Part shown: piece by piece, positions 51,251 to 62,217 of the stretch
Layout: each line of letters opens with the position of its first letter
Numbering within the stretch: the first letter of the stretch is position 1
Assembly (NCBI GenBank): GCA_963693305.1
Contig: OY855908.1
Coordinates: 34,491,805-34,555,804 of the forward strand
Source: Meandrina meandrites
Taxonomy: Eukaryota > Cnidaria > Anthozoa > Scleractinia > Meandrinidae
DNA: 64,000 nt
Direction of reading: 5' to 3'
The notes under the pieces: generated by a model
Seen by the model: the letters and a program-made list of their open reading frames with translations, nothing else
Database searches by the model: none
What the model was told of the DNA's origin: nothing
Made by a program: the position numbers and the translations under genes

Positions 51251-52761
51251 CGGTGATTCATGACAGAATACCCGCTGGAGCTCAGGTGGGTGCCGTGTCT
51301 TATTAGAAGCACTTTTTTGTGCGATTGAACTGTTTTGTAAGAAATGAGCAAAGGCAAACTTATTGTATTGTACGTTTTGTTTTCTTGCTGTATTTTTCTC
51401 TGCAGCTATTCCTCACAACTGTCCTCAAGTCAACAAATTATTCCAATTTTAGGCCGGAGTGGCACATTGGTCCGGTCATTGTGGACAAAATTCTACGTAC
51501 TCATTTGGGCCGGTGGCAACTTGCGAAGACTTTTTTGGCGGATTATAAGAAGAAGGAGATACCTGAGTCATCAAGACACAAATGCCTTTCCATTGCGTGA
51601 AACGCAATTGAACATTTTATTGATTTCATTTTAAACAGCACCAAGCTCCCGACACCACCTGATCATTGCCTATAATTTTATTATTATCCTTATAATAACA
51701 ATTATTATTGTTATTTTCTTTTCTGAAATCGTGAAAATACAACATTCGTTCTCATCGTGTTAATCACTCAAAACGTGGCAGAGGTAAAGACATAGCTTTA
51801 CTCTTAGATGCATTTTTGCAGTCTATAACACATTCAAAACGTTTTGCTTGTATAGTAAGGAGGAAGCTTGAGACTTCGTGGTCAAGGCAGTGTTGTTAAA
51901 TGGTTAACAGCTTTCCATTATACCAGAGCACAATACAATACGATTTCGCTCAGTTTTAATTAATTTCTTAAGCACCTGGGCACTACAGCAAAAGGTTTTA
52001 CTGGACCACTTCAATCGTATTTTGACCGAACTCCTCTCCTATTCTTTTTATTTCTTTCTCTCCCTTTCTACCCTATCCAGATTTGTAACATTAGAACGTG
52101 GAGACAGAATTGAAGAAACCGTCTGTTCCTCTAACTGTGCGATACAGAATGCTTAATTTGCTAAATTTTAGATTTTCTTGGAGACTATTACCCACAGATA
52201 ATAATAAAAAGCAAGCACCCTTAGTAAAATTAACTATTTTTGACAAATCCGGTAAGAAATAGATTAGTGAATGGCCTCCAAAACTGAAATAAAACACCAC
52301 AATTGTTAAAACGTTTATTCGCGCAAAAGGTGAGTTTTGCGATGCTAAAAGTTTTATTCTGGGGACCATTCAGTACCTAATTATGGAACGAGGGAAAACT
52401 GGAGCTGGAGATATGCAATTCAAGTAAGCTATTTTAACAGATCGAAAATCAAAATTCTTTTTTAACCATGTCAAACAAACCGTATTAAATCAGTTAAAAA
52501 ATTTGATATTCGTTCTCGTATTCAGTTAAATTGATTTTTCAGAATGAAGGTTTAAATTTCGTTGTCTTAACTTTCTGATACTTACGTATAGTATTGTTCG
52601 TTTGCCAAGAAGGCTGACCAAATAGAGTATGTTGATCCGTACAAAGTTATGTAGCAAAAAAAAGTTAACAAAATTGATTATAAACCGCCTGCAGCAGTTC
52701 AGGGCATATCTCAAGCTCGAGTAACCCTCAAGTCTGTCCAGTCCAGTCATTGCGCATGCTT
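51251..52761 (+). other. Segment paralogous to 17100-18190; 3' flank of the ZP gene
   Basis: GTGGATGCATGAATTATAGC matches 17160 and similarity persists through GAAGGCTGACCA (52608). A 93-codon frame ends FLADYKKKEIPESSRHKCLSIA, whose last part is also kept in frame at 17544. A minus-strand AATAAA at about 52312-52317 is a candidate poly(A) signal for the ZP gene, about 450 nt after its stop. Confidence 0.5.
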
Positions 52762-55700
52762 TTACTCCTCGCCACCGCTAACAAGCACAGCATATCCAGC
52801 AGGCTTGTCACGTGATTTCCTGAAGATGATCAGCGCTGTCCCCGCCAAGCAGGCAACACACATCACAAACAGGACCAGCGGGAAGGTAGGACTGGTACCT
52901 AGTGGAATATATAACGCAAATAACAAAAGTTAAAATGAAAGCGCGTGGCTGACTTGAAAAGGTTATTTCAACTATAACTGCCATAAATATTAAAACCTTA
53001 CGCCTTTACATTCTGTCTACATACCATTTTTATCCAGGCCATTACCGCGCGTTTCGTCTCGTTTCTTTCGTGCCAGGTGGAGTGGGCCCTGGGCCAAAAA
53101 ATACACATCAGATATGTGACCACTTGCTTCACGTCTTCCTCGGCCGCTTGATGGACATTTCTTTAAGCATTCGGAGCCTGGGTCGGCTGCTTTGCATATT
53201 ATCACGTGACAGTGAACAAAAACAAATGGATGGTCAGCAATGAACTTGAAGGCTTCCAGGCTAAACCGCTGTGCACTGACTGAAGGCGCAGAATGGTACT
53301 TCACAGTAACGTCGTTAGGGCATCTGAGAGATAAACAATTTCAGGTTGTAGTTCCAACTTATTGCGGTTCCCGACTGGAAGCAACGTAAGCTTCATTCGC
53401 ACTATTCATTAGCAATAAATAGCACGATGAAGAGTACTGTGATTGTATGGGTGGTCAACAACAATCCTTCACATACCCTTTTCTAATAAACTCGTAATTC
53501 AAGGAATTCTTCCGATCCTGGGTGGGCGTGGCATAGCATCGATCAGCTATGATTGACAGCTGCTTATCACCTGATTTCACTGATACCTCAAAGAACAGAA
53601 GTTTGCGCAGCACCACAGCAACAGGGAAATCATCCTTCGAGTAAGAACGCGCGAATCTCTTGTCAGGAAACATATTCAGAGAGAGTGTAAAGTTTCCTTC
53701 GCCTTCATTTCTAAGCACAAGTTTTCTGTTACTTGGTTTCCAACCAACCGATGATACGACACCATACTTGGAATAGAAACAGCTGAACTGTATTTCTATT
53801 TCACGCTCGCGTGTCACGACACCCTTAACAGAGACAGGAATTTCTAAGACTGTGTTAGAGTATACGATAGCTGTAGGTGTGTGCCTGCGTGATGACTTAC
53901 AGCCAGTCAGCGGTGTAGTCAAGGAGAAGTGAGCGCTTGTTTCTTCAGCTTTGCATGTGGTGTCCAGGAGCCGAAGATGCTCACGGTCAGTACCACGGAG
54001 AAGAGACTTGGGAATGATGATGGTCATATTGTCTCTGCTGCACTGAACATTAACACCTGGAGCTACAGAATTACAAATGTTAACATAAAGAGAAATAGAA
54101 TAAAAGATTTGGTTAACTTAAGAATATTAGCTAAAGGGAAAAAGATGAGAGAATTTTGCGAAAATATCGGACGAAATAGTCCTCTATGGCTAATCCTGAA
54201 ACTCAGTGTAATTTGTGATGAGGCGCCACCTCCCTTAATTTGTGTAAAAAGGTGCAATTGTACGTTTGACTCGAGAGTTAAAACGATTTTTATGTGTATG
54301 ATTGTAATGAGTTGAAGTTGATACCCACCATGACATGTTTTGTTATCCAATGATAAACTCATTTCCGGGTCTGGACATTCACATTTGTAGCCTCCGGCAG
54401 TATTAACACACATGTGACTGCAGTTGCCATTTGTCACAGCGCACGCGTCGACATCTGAAAGAAACTCTCTATGTTATCTACACATCAGCTGCAGCTAGAT
54501 GCCAGGGATATCAAAACGAGCACGACTTAATTCCTTGCTGGACAAAAATCAGTAGAAAATAACCGCGATCTGATTAACGAGCGGGAACCAGTTAATAAAA
54601 TGACCGATTTTGCACCGTCCGTACACTGACCACATTACCCACACTGCCTGCAAGATGGACCTCTGGGAATAGCGAGTATTTCGTCCGAACTAATTTCGTG
54701 TGCGGTCGTGATACTGTTTGGTGATGTTTTGACAAACGACTGACGGCAAGAACTAAACACGTTCTAACTAAACTTGGAACTGAACAAAACATGCAGTTTT
54801 CTTTCTTTTATTTAGAGCTAAACCGTGTCCAAGCTATTAGCTGACGTTTTGCTCTGTATTGCTAATACTGAGATAGATTAAATTTGAATTGTTAAGATGA
54901 AAATGGTAATGATCAAAGCATGTACATCCGCACGATGCCGGCCATAATATGCGTTTTTACTTTATTCTTTAAAAGAATATATAAATTTAATAACATCTCA
55001 GTATTGACATAAAAGACAACTTTACAACCTCAATAACTTTATAAAGTTAACTCTATAGATAATCAGACAAAATATGTTTCTAGAATCCAAGTTACCTTAA
55101 TGAAATTAAACACCAGGCGCCAAATAATTAAGCTCCAGGTGTACAACGTCAAGTTTTATTTGAACGCCCCAGGCTTTTCATCGAAAATCTACGAATATTA
55201 GTAATCAGGTAACACTGATACCTAAGCATCCATAGAGCTCCATCCTCATTGATATATGAAGGCGCCACGCTGTTGGTCTAAGTCTGATGTAGCGTGCGAT
55301 GATTGGTGGGTTTAACTGGTGGGAAACAATACCGTCCACGTCCTTATTTCCATCAAACACCTGAATACGACATAAAAAGAAAAAAAACGTTTTGTAATTC
55401 ATACCAATGGCGTGGTATTGGGTCGGAGGTCGGATTATAAAGCGCCCTCCATCGCTCCCCTAATGCTTTTCTTCTTCCGATCTTCTTCTATTGAGACACA
55501 TCATCCTGAGCTCTCTCTACAATAAGACGCAATTAATTTAATTTTTTCCTTAAATCTGTCATCTTGGCTTGCTCAATTTTTTCTGGGAGTCATGAAATTT
55601 AATACAAATTCAATTAAACATGCAAATAGTTATAAAAATGTGTACTAATTCTACAACTTGGCTTAACCTGCCGGTCAAAATACTGTTGCTCTGGAAATGC

Positions 55701-58700
55701 AAACATCATGGTTACACATTTGACGCATCAAAATTTCTGTGAGTGATAAATGAACAGCTACAGTACTGTACGAAACGTTTTAGCATCACAGAGTGAATCC
55801 CTTGTTCAAAATTGCGACAACCGTTGTACGTCCAAGGGTTCAATTAAGGGTGGTTTATATTAATTTTCATCTATTGAATCCAAGAGAATGTTTCAAATTA
55901 TGTCGAATACCTTCGGTGAACTTTTAGATAGTGATTTGTAATATAGAAAGTTCGTTCCATCTTCACTGTACTGCAGGTTGTATTTGGTTACCCACTGGTT
56001 GTATGCATTTCTTCCCTGTGTAGCTATTCTTGTAACTGTGGTGGTGCTGAGAAGATCGACCTGGATCCATTGATTGAAGTCATTTCTGGCTGTTGACCAT
56101 CCTCCTCGTTTGCCTCCACCTGCCTTAAAGTTTAACCTTCCCTGGATTGCGGCGTGATTTCCATCCCATTGTGAGGAGGCTGTAATCTGAGAATCTTTGA
56201 TAAGGCGGCTCTCCATGCCAAGTGGTGATGCACAACCTACATAAGAAATAAAAGGATCCAAGCCCTGTTCAAAGCTTATTAAAATGATGCAACAAGATAT
56301 TCAAGGAAAAAAGTAATTACCTAAACAACCATAAAGCCAGTTATTCCTATCGAATGTTGTACAAATGTTGGTTTTAACGTTTTTATACAATATACAGTAG
56401 GCAAGACTTATCTATTTATTTACACTTTATTTTTAAACGGTTAAAAATTCATCAGGTACACTAAGTTACTTACAGATACTTATCTAAATACTAATAAATA
56501 TTTCATATTAAATACCAATAAATACTAATCTAAATGGTAATAAATATTCCATATTAAATACTAATGAATACTACAGGAATATCCATTACCCGACGAGGGA
56601 ATTCCACGTTAAATTTCACGCGAAAAACCGGTATCACACGAATCACTTCGCGATTCGTGCGATATCGATTTTTCAAGTGAAATTTCACGTGGAATTTACC
56701 AGTCAGGTAATGGATTTTCCTTCAATTGCATTACCTTTTAAAAATGAAAATGTGGTGAATGATGCGAGTTTTAGCGCAGCATCACTCTTAAGTCAGTTGC
56801 AATACCGCGCTGAATACCCACGCATCTCTAGCCAATCAGAGCGCGAGAATTCTTTGAGCCATGCGAGTCTAGTCTAATCAGTAATCTAAACATTAATAAC
56901 CCTGTTTCCCATGAATGCCGTGCCTCTACTAGTAAGTTATAATGTTACGAGAACAGTAGTCATTTGTTAAATTGATTGAGCGATTTTGTCTTTCTAGAGG
57001 GTCTTCCTAACATTGTAGTGTAGGCTGTTCCAGATAGTTGCACTACTGTAGCTAAAGGAATGATGCAAATTTCGCACCCACCGAGTTCGCTCCCTACCTT
57101 TTTCGAGTTTGCTCCCACCCATCACTAATGTAGTCACGCTTTTCTCACGCTTAAAGAACGAGAAATATTCTAAATAGTAAGCGTACTTGGGAGCGAACGC
57201 GGTAAGTGTACTCTGAAAGTTGGGTGCGAACTCGGTGGGTGCGAACACAATTGGGAGCGAAACCTCCTTCTACCAGCTAAACCTACTTTTCAAATAGTTA
57301 GTTCGTAGAAGAGGTACAACTAGTTTGTTTACGGAATCCCTTAAAGAATGGCGCGTTTTATTACGTTTTAAGAAATTTAGACGTTAAGTATTCAGAAACC
57401 AGACCATCAAAAGATTTATATGCCATTAGGGCTTTCTGAATTTGACACTGAGTACACAAATCTTTCCATCCAAGTTGTCGTATTAGGCACTGGGCATCAG
57501 CATCATAATTCGAGGAAGTTAACACGCGAGCGGCGCGGTTCTGAAGCTTTTGTAGCCTGTCAGACAGAGTTTTACCGCAATTACCCCAGACAAGATTGCA
57601 CTAGTCAAAATGAGGTTGAATTAGGGCATTATATGTATGTCTGAAGTTTTAAAAACATGGTTAGCCCTTTTTTTTTCACTTTTTTGAGCCAAAATCGCTG
57701 TAAACGCTTTTATTCTCGCCAGAAAGAAGACGATATAAAAACTAAAAGGAATGTCAGTTTTTTTTTCACGTCTCCTTTCACTTATTTACCCTCTCGCGCT
57801 GTTTATGATATAGGTACATGTTCAAAGAGACTGAGGTGACTTTTCATTGACCTGCTTTTCATAACTCCAGTTGTATATATAATTATAATGTAGTGTAGCT
57901 GGTGAAACAAAAGCCTAATTCGTTTTGTGGCAGCAATCCCAGACACATTTGTTATAGTTTGCTATGTTAGATCATGTTCGTCGATAAATATCCCGAGCGA
58001 TTTGAGAGAGGAGACTCGATTTATCGGAACATATTAATCGAGACCTCAAGTATATCTGGAAGGGTAATCAATCTTTGCCTAGAGCCAATCAACATAAACT
58101 CAGTTTCAGTCGTGTTTAAAGTAAGTTTGTTGGAAGTAAGCCATTTGCTCAATAGATTAGCCTGTATTGAATTCAGATCAGCTTCCGCATATGTGATGTG
58201 GGTGTCATCAGCATACATCCTAGGTTGACATGATGATAAACAGTTAGGCAAATCGTTAATGTAAACAAGAAACAATAGGGGATCTAGGATTGTTTCTTGA
58301 GGTACCCCACATTTTGGTGAACAGGTTTTGGAAAAAGAACCATTAACAAGACATCGTTGTGTGAATATGATTATAACCAGTCAACAGCTACACTTAATTA
58401 GTTAGCAGAATTTCATGATCGACAGTGGTTGACTTTCAAGCCAATTCTTTTATCACCATCGGCGTATGGGGAAAATGTTTCAGGTTGTTTGGGAGGCCGG
58501 GGCTGAATGTAATTTGCTTTAATGAAACTAGAGGGTTAGCACCGGAGGCGCTCTCCTGTAATGGGGTGTGGGGGTATGCTCCCCCAGAAAATTTTGAAAT
58601 CACTGGGCTCTGAAATGCTATTTGCAGTATTCTCAACGACATATTTCGTCAAAAAAATTGATCTCATCATGTGTAAAATGACATGTATACTTTTAGTGCT

Positions 58701-59281
58701 CAATTATTAGTCCATTTCTTCCTTCTGCACGAATTTTTTCTTAGCCTTTCCTTTTGCATGATTTTTTTATTGGTATTTTCCCTAGCATAACTTTTTTTTG
58801 TTTTTTACATCAACCCAGCACTTTTCTAATGGTCAGTCCCATCGTATGATGGTTATGAAGGGGCTCTAGATCACGTTTCATGGAAACTAAAACGGCTAAT
58901 TCGCTTTTTACTACAAATAAAATGGGCATTTCTCGCTTCATTATAAAAGAGTCTATATAAAATCTATTTTTAATTGAGTATTGTGGCTGTTTCGTTTTCA
59001 ATTTGCGTCCACAATATAGCAACAAGAACGTAGGTAGGTAGGAAGGTAGGTAAATAGTTATTATCCTAAAAGCAGAAACCCTTATTGGCTTCTATTAAAG
59101 AAAAATGATATATATAACATGTAAGTAAGGTAGCAATCATACCTAAGCAACCATAGAGCTCCATCCTCATTGATTTCCACAGGACCCACGCTGTTGGTCT
59201 AAGTCTGATGTAGCGTGTGATGATTGGTGGGTTTAACTGGTGGGAAACAATACTGTCGGTGTCTTTATTTCCATCAAACAC
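52762..59281 (-). CDS. Discoidin-EGF-ZP transmembrane protein (5' end missing)
   Basis: ZP domains polymerise extracellular filaments; EGF and discoidin modules bind ligands. Exons in transcript order: 59281-59143 (discoidin B), 56236-55911 (A), 55360-55222 (B), 54454-54329 (Ca-binding EGF, DVDAC...CSHMCVNTAGGYKCEC), 54062-53477 (ZP-N and linker, from VNVQCSRDNMTI to DRCYATP and YEFIRKG), 53323-53025 (ZP-C, CPNDVTVKY, RFSLEAFKF, FVHCHVIIC), and 52898-52762 (membrane span PLVLFVMCVACLAGTALIIF, short tail, TAA). Every phase joins. At least 583 residues are visible. A dibasic RKKR in LHLARKKRDE is the expected furin-type release site between ZP-C and the membrane span. The partner A exon of the first B exon was not found before 64000, so the start and signal peptide are outside the window or the first B exon is orphaned. 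Confidence 0.82.
56400..58440 (-). mobile_element. Decayed CR1/L2-like LINE, reverse transcriptase and 3' UTR
   Basis: Minus-strand fragments in order: TVDHEILL (about 58420), frameshifted NGS..CGVPQ, then LLFLVYINDLPNCL with the catalytic YADDTHITYA (about 58210), NKLTLNTTETEFMLIGSRQR, SLGIFIDE, the C-terminal LSDRLQKLQNRAARVL (about 57560) and SSATIWNSL (about 57020). Frameshifts, stops and insertions make it dead. An unrelated insert lies near 57660-57840 and a foldback MITE sits in the 3' part. The tail near 56440 reads AATAAAGTGTAAATAAAT. It sits in the same orientation as its host, in the first visible intron of the ZP gene. Confidence 0.8.
56576..56720. mobile_element. Foldback MITE inside the LINE 3' region
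   Basis: The left arm GGAATATCCATTACC...AATTCCACG...AAATTTCACG...CACGAATC is mirrored by GATTCGTG...GTGAAATTTCACGTGGAATTT...GGTAATGGATTTTCC. Arms are about 65 bp with a 5-nt loop around 56648. No coding sequence. It splits the 3' untranslated part of the LINE. Confidence 0.7.
58470..58640 (+). repeat. Short interspersed repeat with GGGTGTGGGGG motif
   Basis: GTAATGGGGTGTGGGGGTATGCTCCCCCAGAAAATTTTG is bounded by unrelated sequence. This GC-rich, palindrome-centred word type is widespread as an interspersed repeat in marine invertebrates (general recollection). Boundaries are approximate. Confidence 0.35.
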
Positions 59282-59578
59282 CTGAACAATGCATAAAAAC
59301 GGATCTTCAGTGTGCGCATATTTTAACAAAAGTCACTATTTTACTTTCTTTCGTTGAAGTGGCTTTGTCCCTCACGTCTGTTACCCATTATAGCTCATCA
59401 CTCGGAACGCAGCCAAAACCCGGAAAACTAAATCCCAGAACGCCAGAATGCCCCCAAAATAGTGCAAACAAGCAAGAAAGTCCCCCTACCACCTCCTCCT
59501 CAGTTTACGGAGAGGCGAAAATGGCACCATTATGACGGAAGTAATGTTAGACGAGAAAAATATAGGAGAAACTGGCCG

Positions 59579-59641
<63 letters not shown>
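59579..59641. repeat. (AAT)n microsatellite, about 20 units
   Basis: An uninterrupted AAT run. It generates apparent polyIle and polyTyr open frames on the two strands. Confidence 0.95.
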
Positions 59642-60059
59642 GCTATAAATGTAATCGTTTCCCAAAAATTGTGTTCTCTTACAATCTTTGGACTTCATTT
59701 CTGCCCTAAGCCATAACATCGTGGTTTAAATACTGTTGGGTAATAAGGTGAATGATAAACAGGAGATTTTGAGGGTTTCTGAGTTTAAGCGACCTAGCAA
59801 CCCTTTTCTCGTAGGATTTGTTGCCAGTTTGCCATCTGAGGTAACGGAACGTACTGAAGTGGCCCAAATGTTCCTCTAAACGTCACGACGTGTCACAAGA
59901 AAGACAAACGCTTTAAAAGAGATTATATGTACATATTTTGACGGGTAGTAGAGTTTTCCTCCATTTAAGACAAGTACAAAGCGATAAACGCGTGTGTATT
60001 AAACATCTACTTGCAAGTGAGTTTGAAAGGTACTCTCAAACATTAAAGGCTTCTCTCTT

Positions 60060-60951
60060 GTCCAGAAAGCCTTTTATACCCATTCGAGACTCAAAGTTTT
60101 GTCTTCGTGGACCCATTTATCCGTCCATCTTGAACTTCTTTTACCGAATTTAGGCTGGCAATCATATATTTCAGCTTTTTTACTTCATCACTCTGAAATA
60201 TAAAATGCTTATTCATTGTCAGTTCAAATCGATCTATTCCAGACTCCGTCGATCCACCTATCCATGCAGGTAAAAAAGCTTTTATCGGGACTTCACTAGC
60301 AACAAGGTTGTTTTTTCAGATGGGCGGAAGCACAGATTCACGGATTTCTTTCCTTAAAGCTCTATTATGTTGAATCCGTAGTTCTGTCACTCTGAAATAT
60401 CAAATGCTCATTCGTGGCCGATGTATCTATTCAAGACTGGAAGGACTGTCTCCGTGGATCCGTTTATCCGTCCATGTAATAAACTTTTACCAGGGCTATG
60501 TTGATAATCAGATTATTTCATAGCTTTTTTTCCAGATGAACGGAAAGACGGATTCACGGATTTCTCCCCTTAAAGCTCTTTAATGTTGAATCCTTAGTTC
60601 CGACACTCTGAAATATCAAATGCTCATTCCTGCCGATGTATCTATTCAAGACTGGAAGGACTGTCTCCGTGGATCCGTTTATCCGTCCATGTAATAAACT
60701 TTTACCAGGGCTATGTTGATAATCAGATTATTTCATAGCTTTTTTTCCAGATGAACGGAAAGACGGATTCACGGATTTCTCCCCTTAAAGCTCTTTAATG
60801 TTGAATCCGTAGTTCCGTCACACTGAAATATAAAATCGCCATATATTGATACACTCTCACCAGATACCTTTATATATTTAGTTTTCATCTTTTTTTTTTC
60901 AAAGGCGGAACAACGGATTTACGGATTTCATATCATCAACAAATATATTGA

Positions 60952-60982
<31 letters not shown>

Positions 60983-61090
60983 ATATCTATTGTTTTAATA
61001 TTTTTAATATATTAATATAATTAATAGTATTGATAACATTAATGATACTAATAATACTAATATAAATATTTTTAAATAATATTTTAATAG

Positions 61091-61152
<62 letters not shown>

Positions 61153-61690
61153 TCGTAAAAATATATAATTTATATTTATATAAATTTATTTATTTAGATT
61201 ATCAGCTCATTAAAATGAAATCCGTGAATCCGTCCTTCCGCCCTTTTGAGAAAATACTCTGATATATTGGCAGTTTTATTTTGCAGGTCAATACATGAGT
61301 GTAGCAAAAGTCAGTTTGACGGATTCAACATTACAGAGCATTAAGGGGGGAATCCGTGAATCCGTCCTTCCGTTCATCTGAAAAAGTATATAAAAGATCT
61401 GAATTTCAACATGGCCCTGGTAAAAGTTTATTACATGGAAGGATAAGCGGATCACGGAGACAGTACTTCCAGTCTTGAATACATATATTTAAATCAACCA
61501 GAATAAGCATTTTAAATTTCAGTGTGACGGAACTACGGATTCAACATTATAGAGCTTTAAGGAGAGAAATCCGTAAATCCGTCCTTCCGTTCATTTGAGG
61601 AAATCTGATTACAAACCTAACCCCGACAAAAGTTTCTTACATGGACGGATAGGCGGATCGACGGCAACAGAACTTCCAGTCTTGGATAAA
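60060..61690. mobile_element. Large foldback element with tandem 215-bp arm repeats
   Basis: On the left, units of about 215 bp start at 60317, 60533 and 60748 (CAGATG(A/G)(A/G)CGGAA...GATTCACGGATTTC...GTCTCCGTGGATCCG). On the right, from about 61215 to 61680, the same words occur inverted (GAAATCCGTGAATCCGTCC, GGAGACAGTACTTCCAGTC, GGATTCAACATTA). The middle is AT-rich with (AAAT)n at 60950 and (AT)n at 61094-61145. No open frame is seen. It lies between the ZP gene and the P-loop gene. Confidence 0.7.
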
Positions 61691-61864
61691 CAACACAATG
61701 CCATCATCACGCTAGAAGATTGTTTGTAACAATGTTTTTATTGCTTAAATTTTTACTCGTAGAAAACGCATTCTTCTTGAACGAGATCATGAAAATGACA
61801 TTTCATTTGCAGTGTTCGATCTGGGCAATTGAATTCTTTAACTTTGATAATGAAACAGCTTTTT

Positions 61865-62195
61865 CTGCCACAAGGTTGGAATTCAATGGTTACATAACAC
61901 AATTGTGTAATCAGCAATTTTAATTCACGACTATTTCTGTCACAAGGTTAGAATTCGATAGTTGCGTAACACACTTGAGCAATCAGCAAGTTTATTGTAC
62001 AACTAGAATTGTTACGTAACACCATTGTGTAATCAGCAAGTTTATTTTACGACTATTTCTGCCACAAGGTTGGAATTCAATGGTTACATAACACAATTGT
62101 GTAATCAGCAAGTTTAATTTACGACTATTTCTGCCACAAGGTTGGAATTCTTACGTAACACAATTGTGTAATTAGCAAGTTTATTGTACAACTCC
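61865..62195 (+). repeat. 72-bp minisatellite upstream of the P-loop gene
   Basis: Units begin CTG(C/T)CACAAGGTT(G/A)GAATTC at 61865, 61937, 62059 and 62131. A partial unit starts near 62006. Each contains the palindrome ACACAATTGTGT or a variant. The array ends 22 bp before the start codon at 62218. Confidence 0.85.
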
Positions 62196-62217
62196 GTGCG
62201 TGCGTGGTTGCGCCGAT

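Noticed and set aside
53929..54315. 128-codon + strand frame over the ZP/EGF exons
   Set aside because: Antisense shadow of the ZP gene and its intron.
59462..59719. PolyIle and polyTyr open frames
   Set aside because: Product of the (AAT)n microsatellite.
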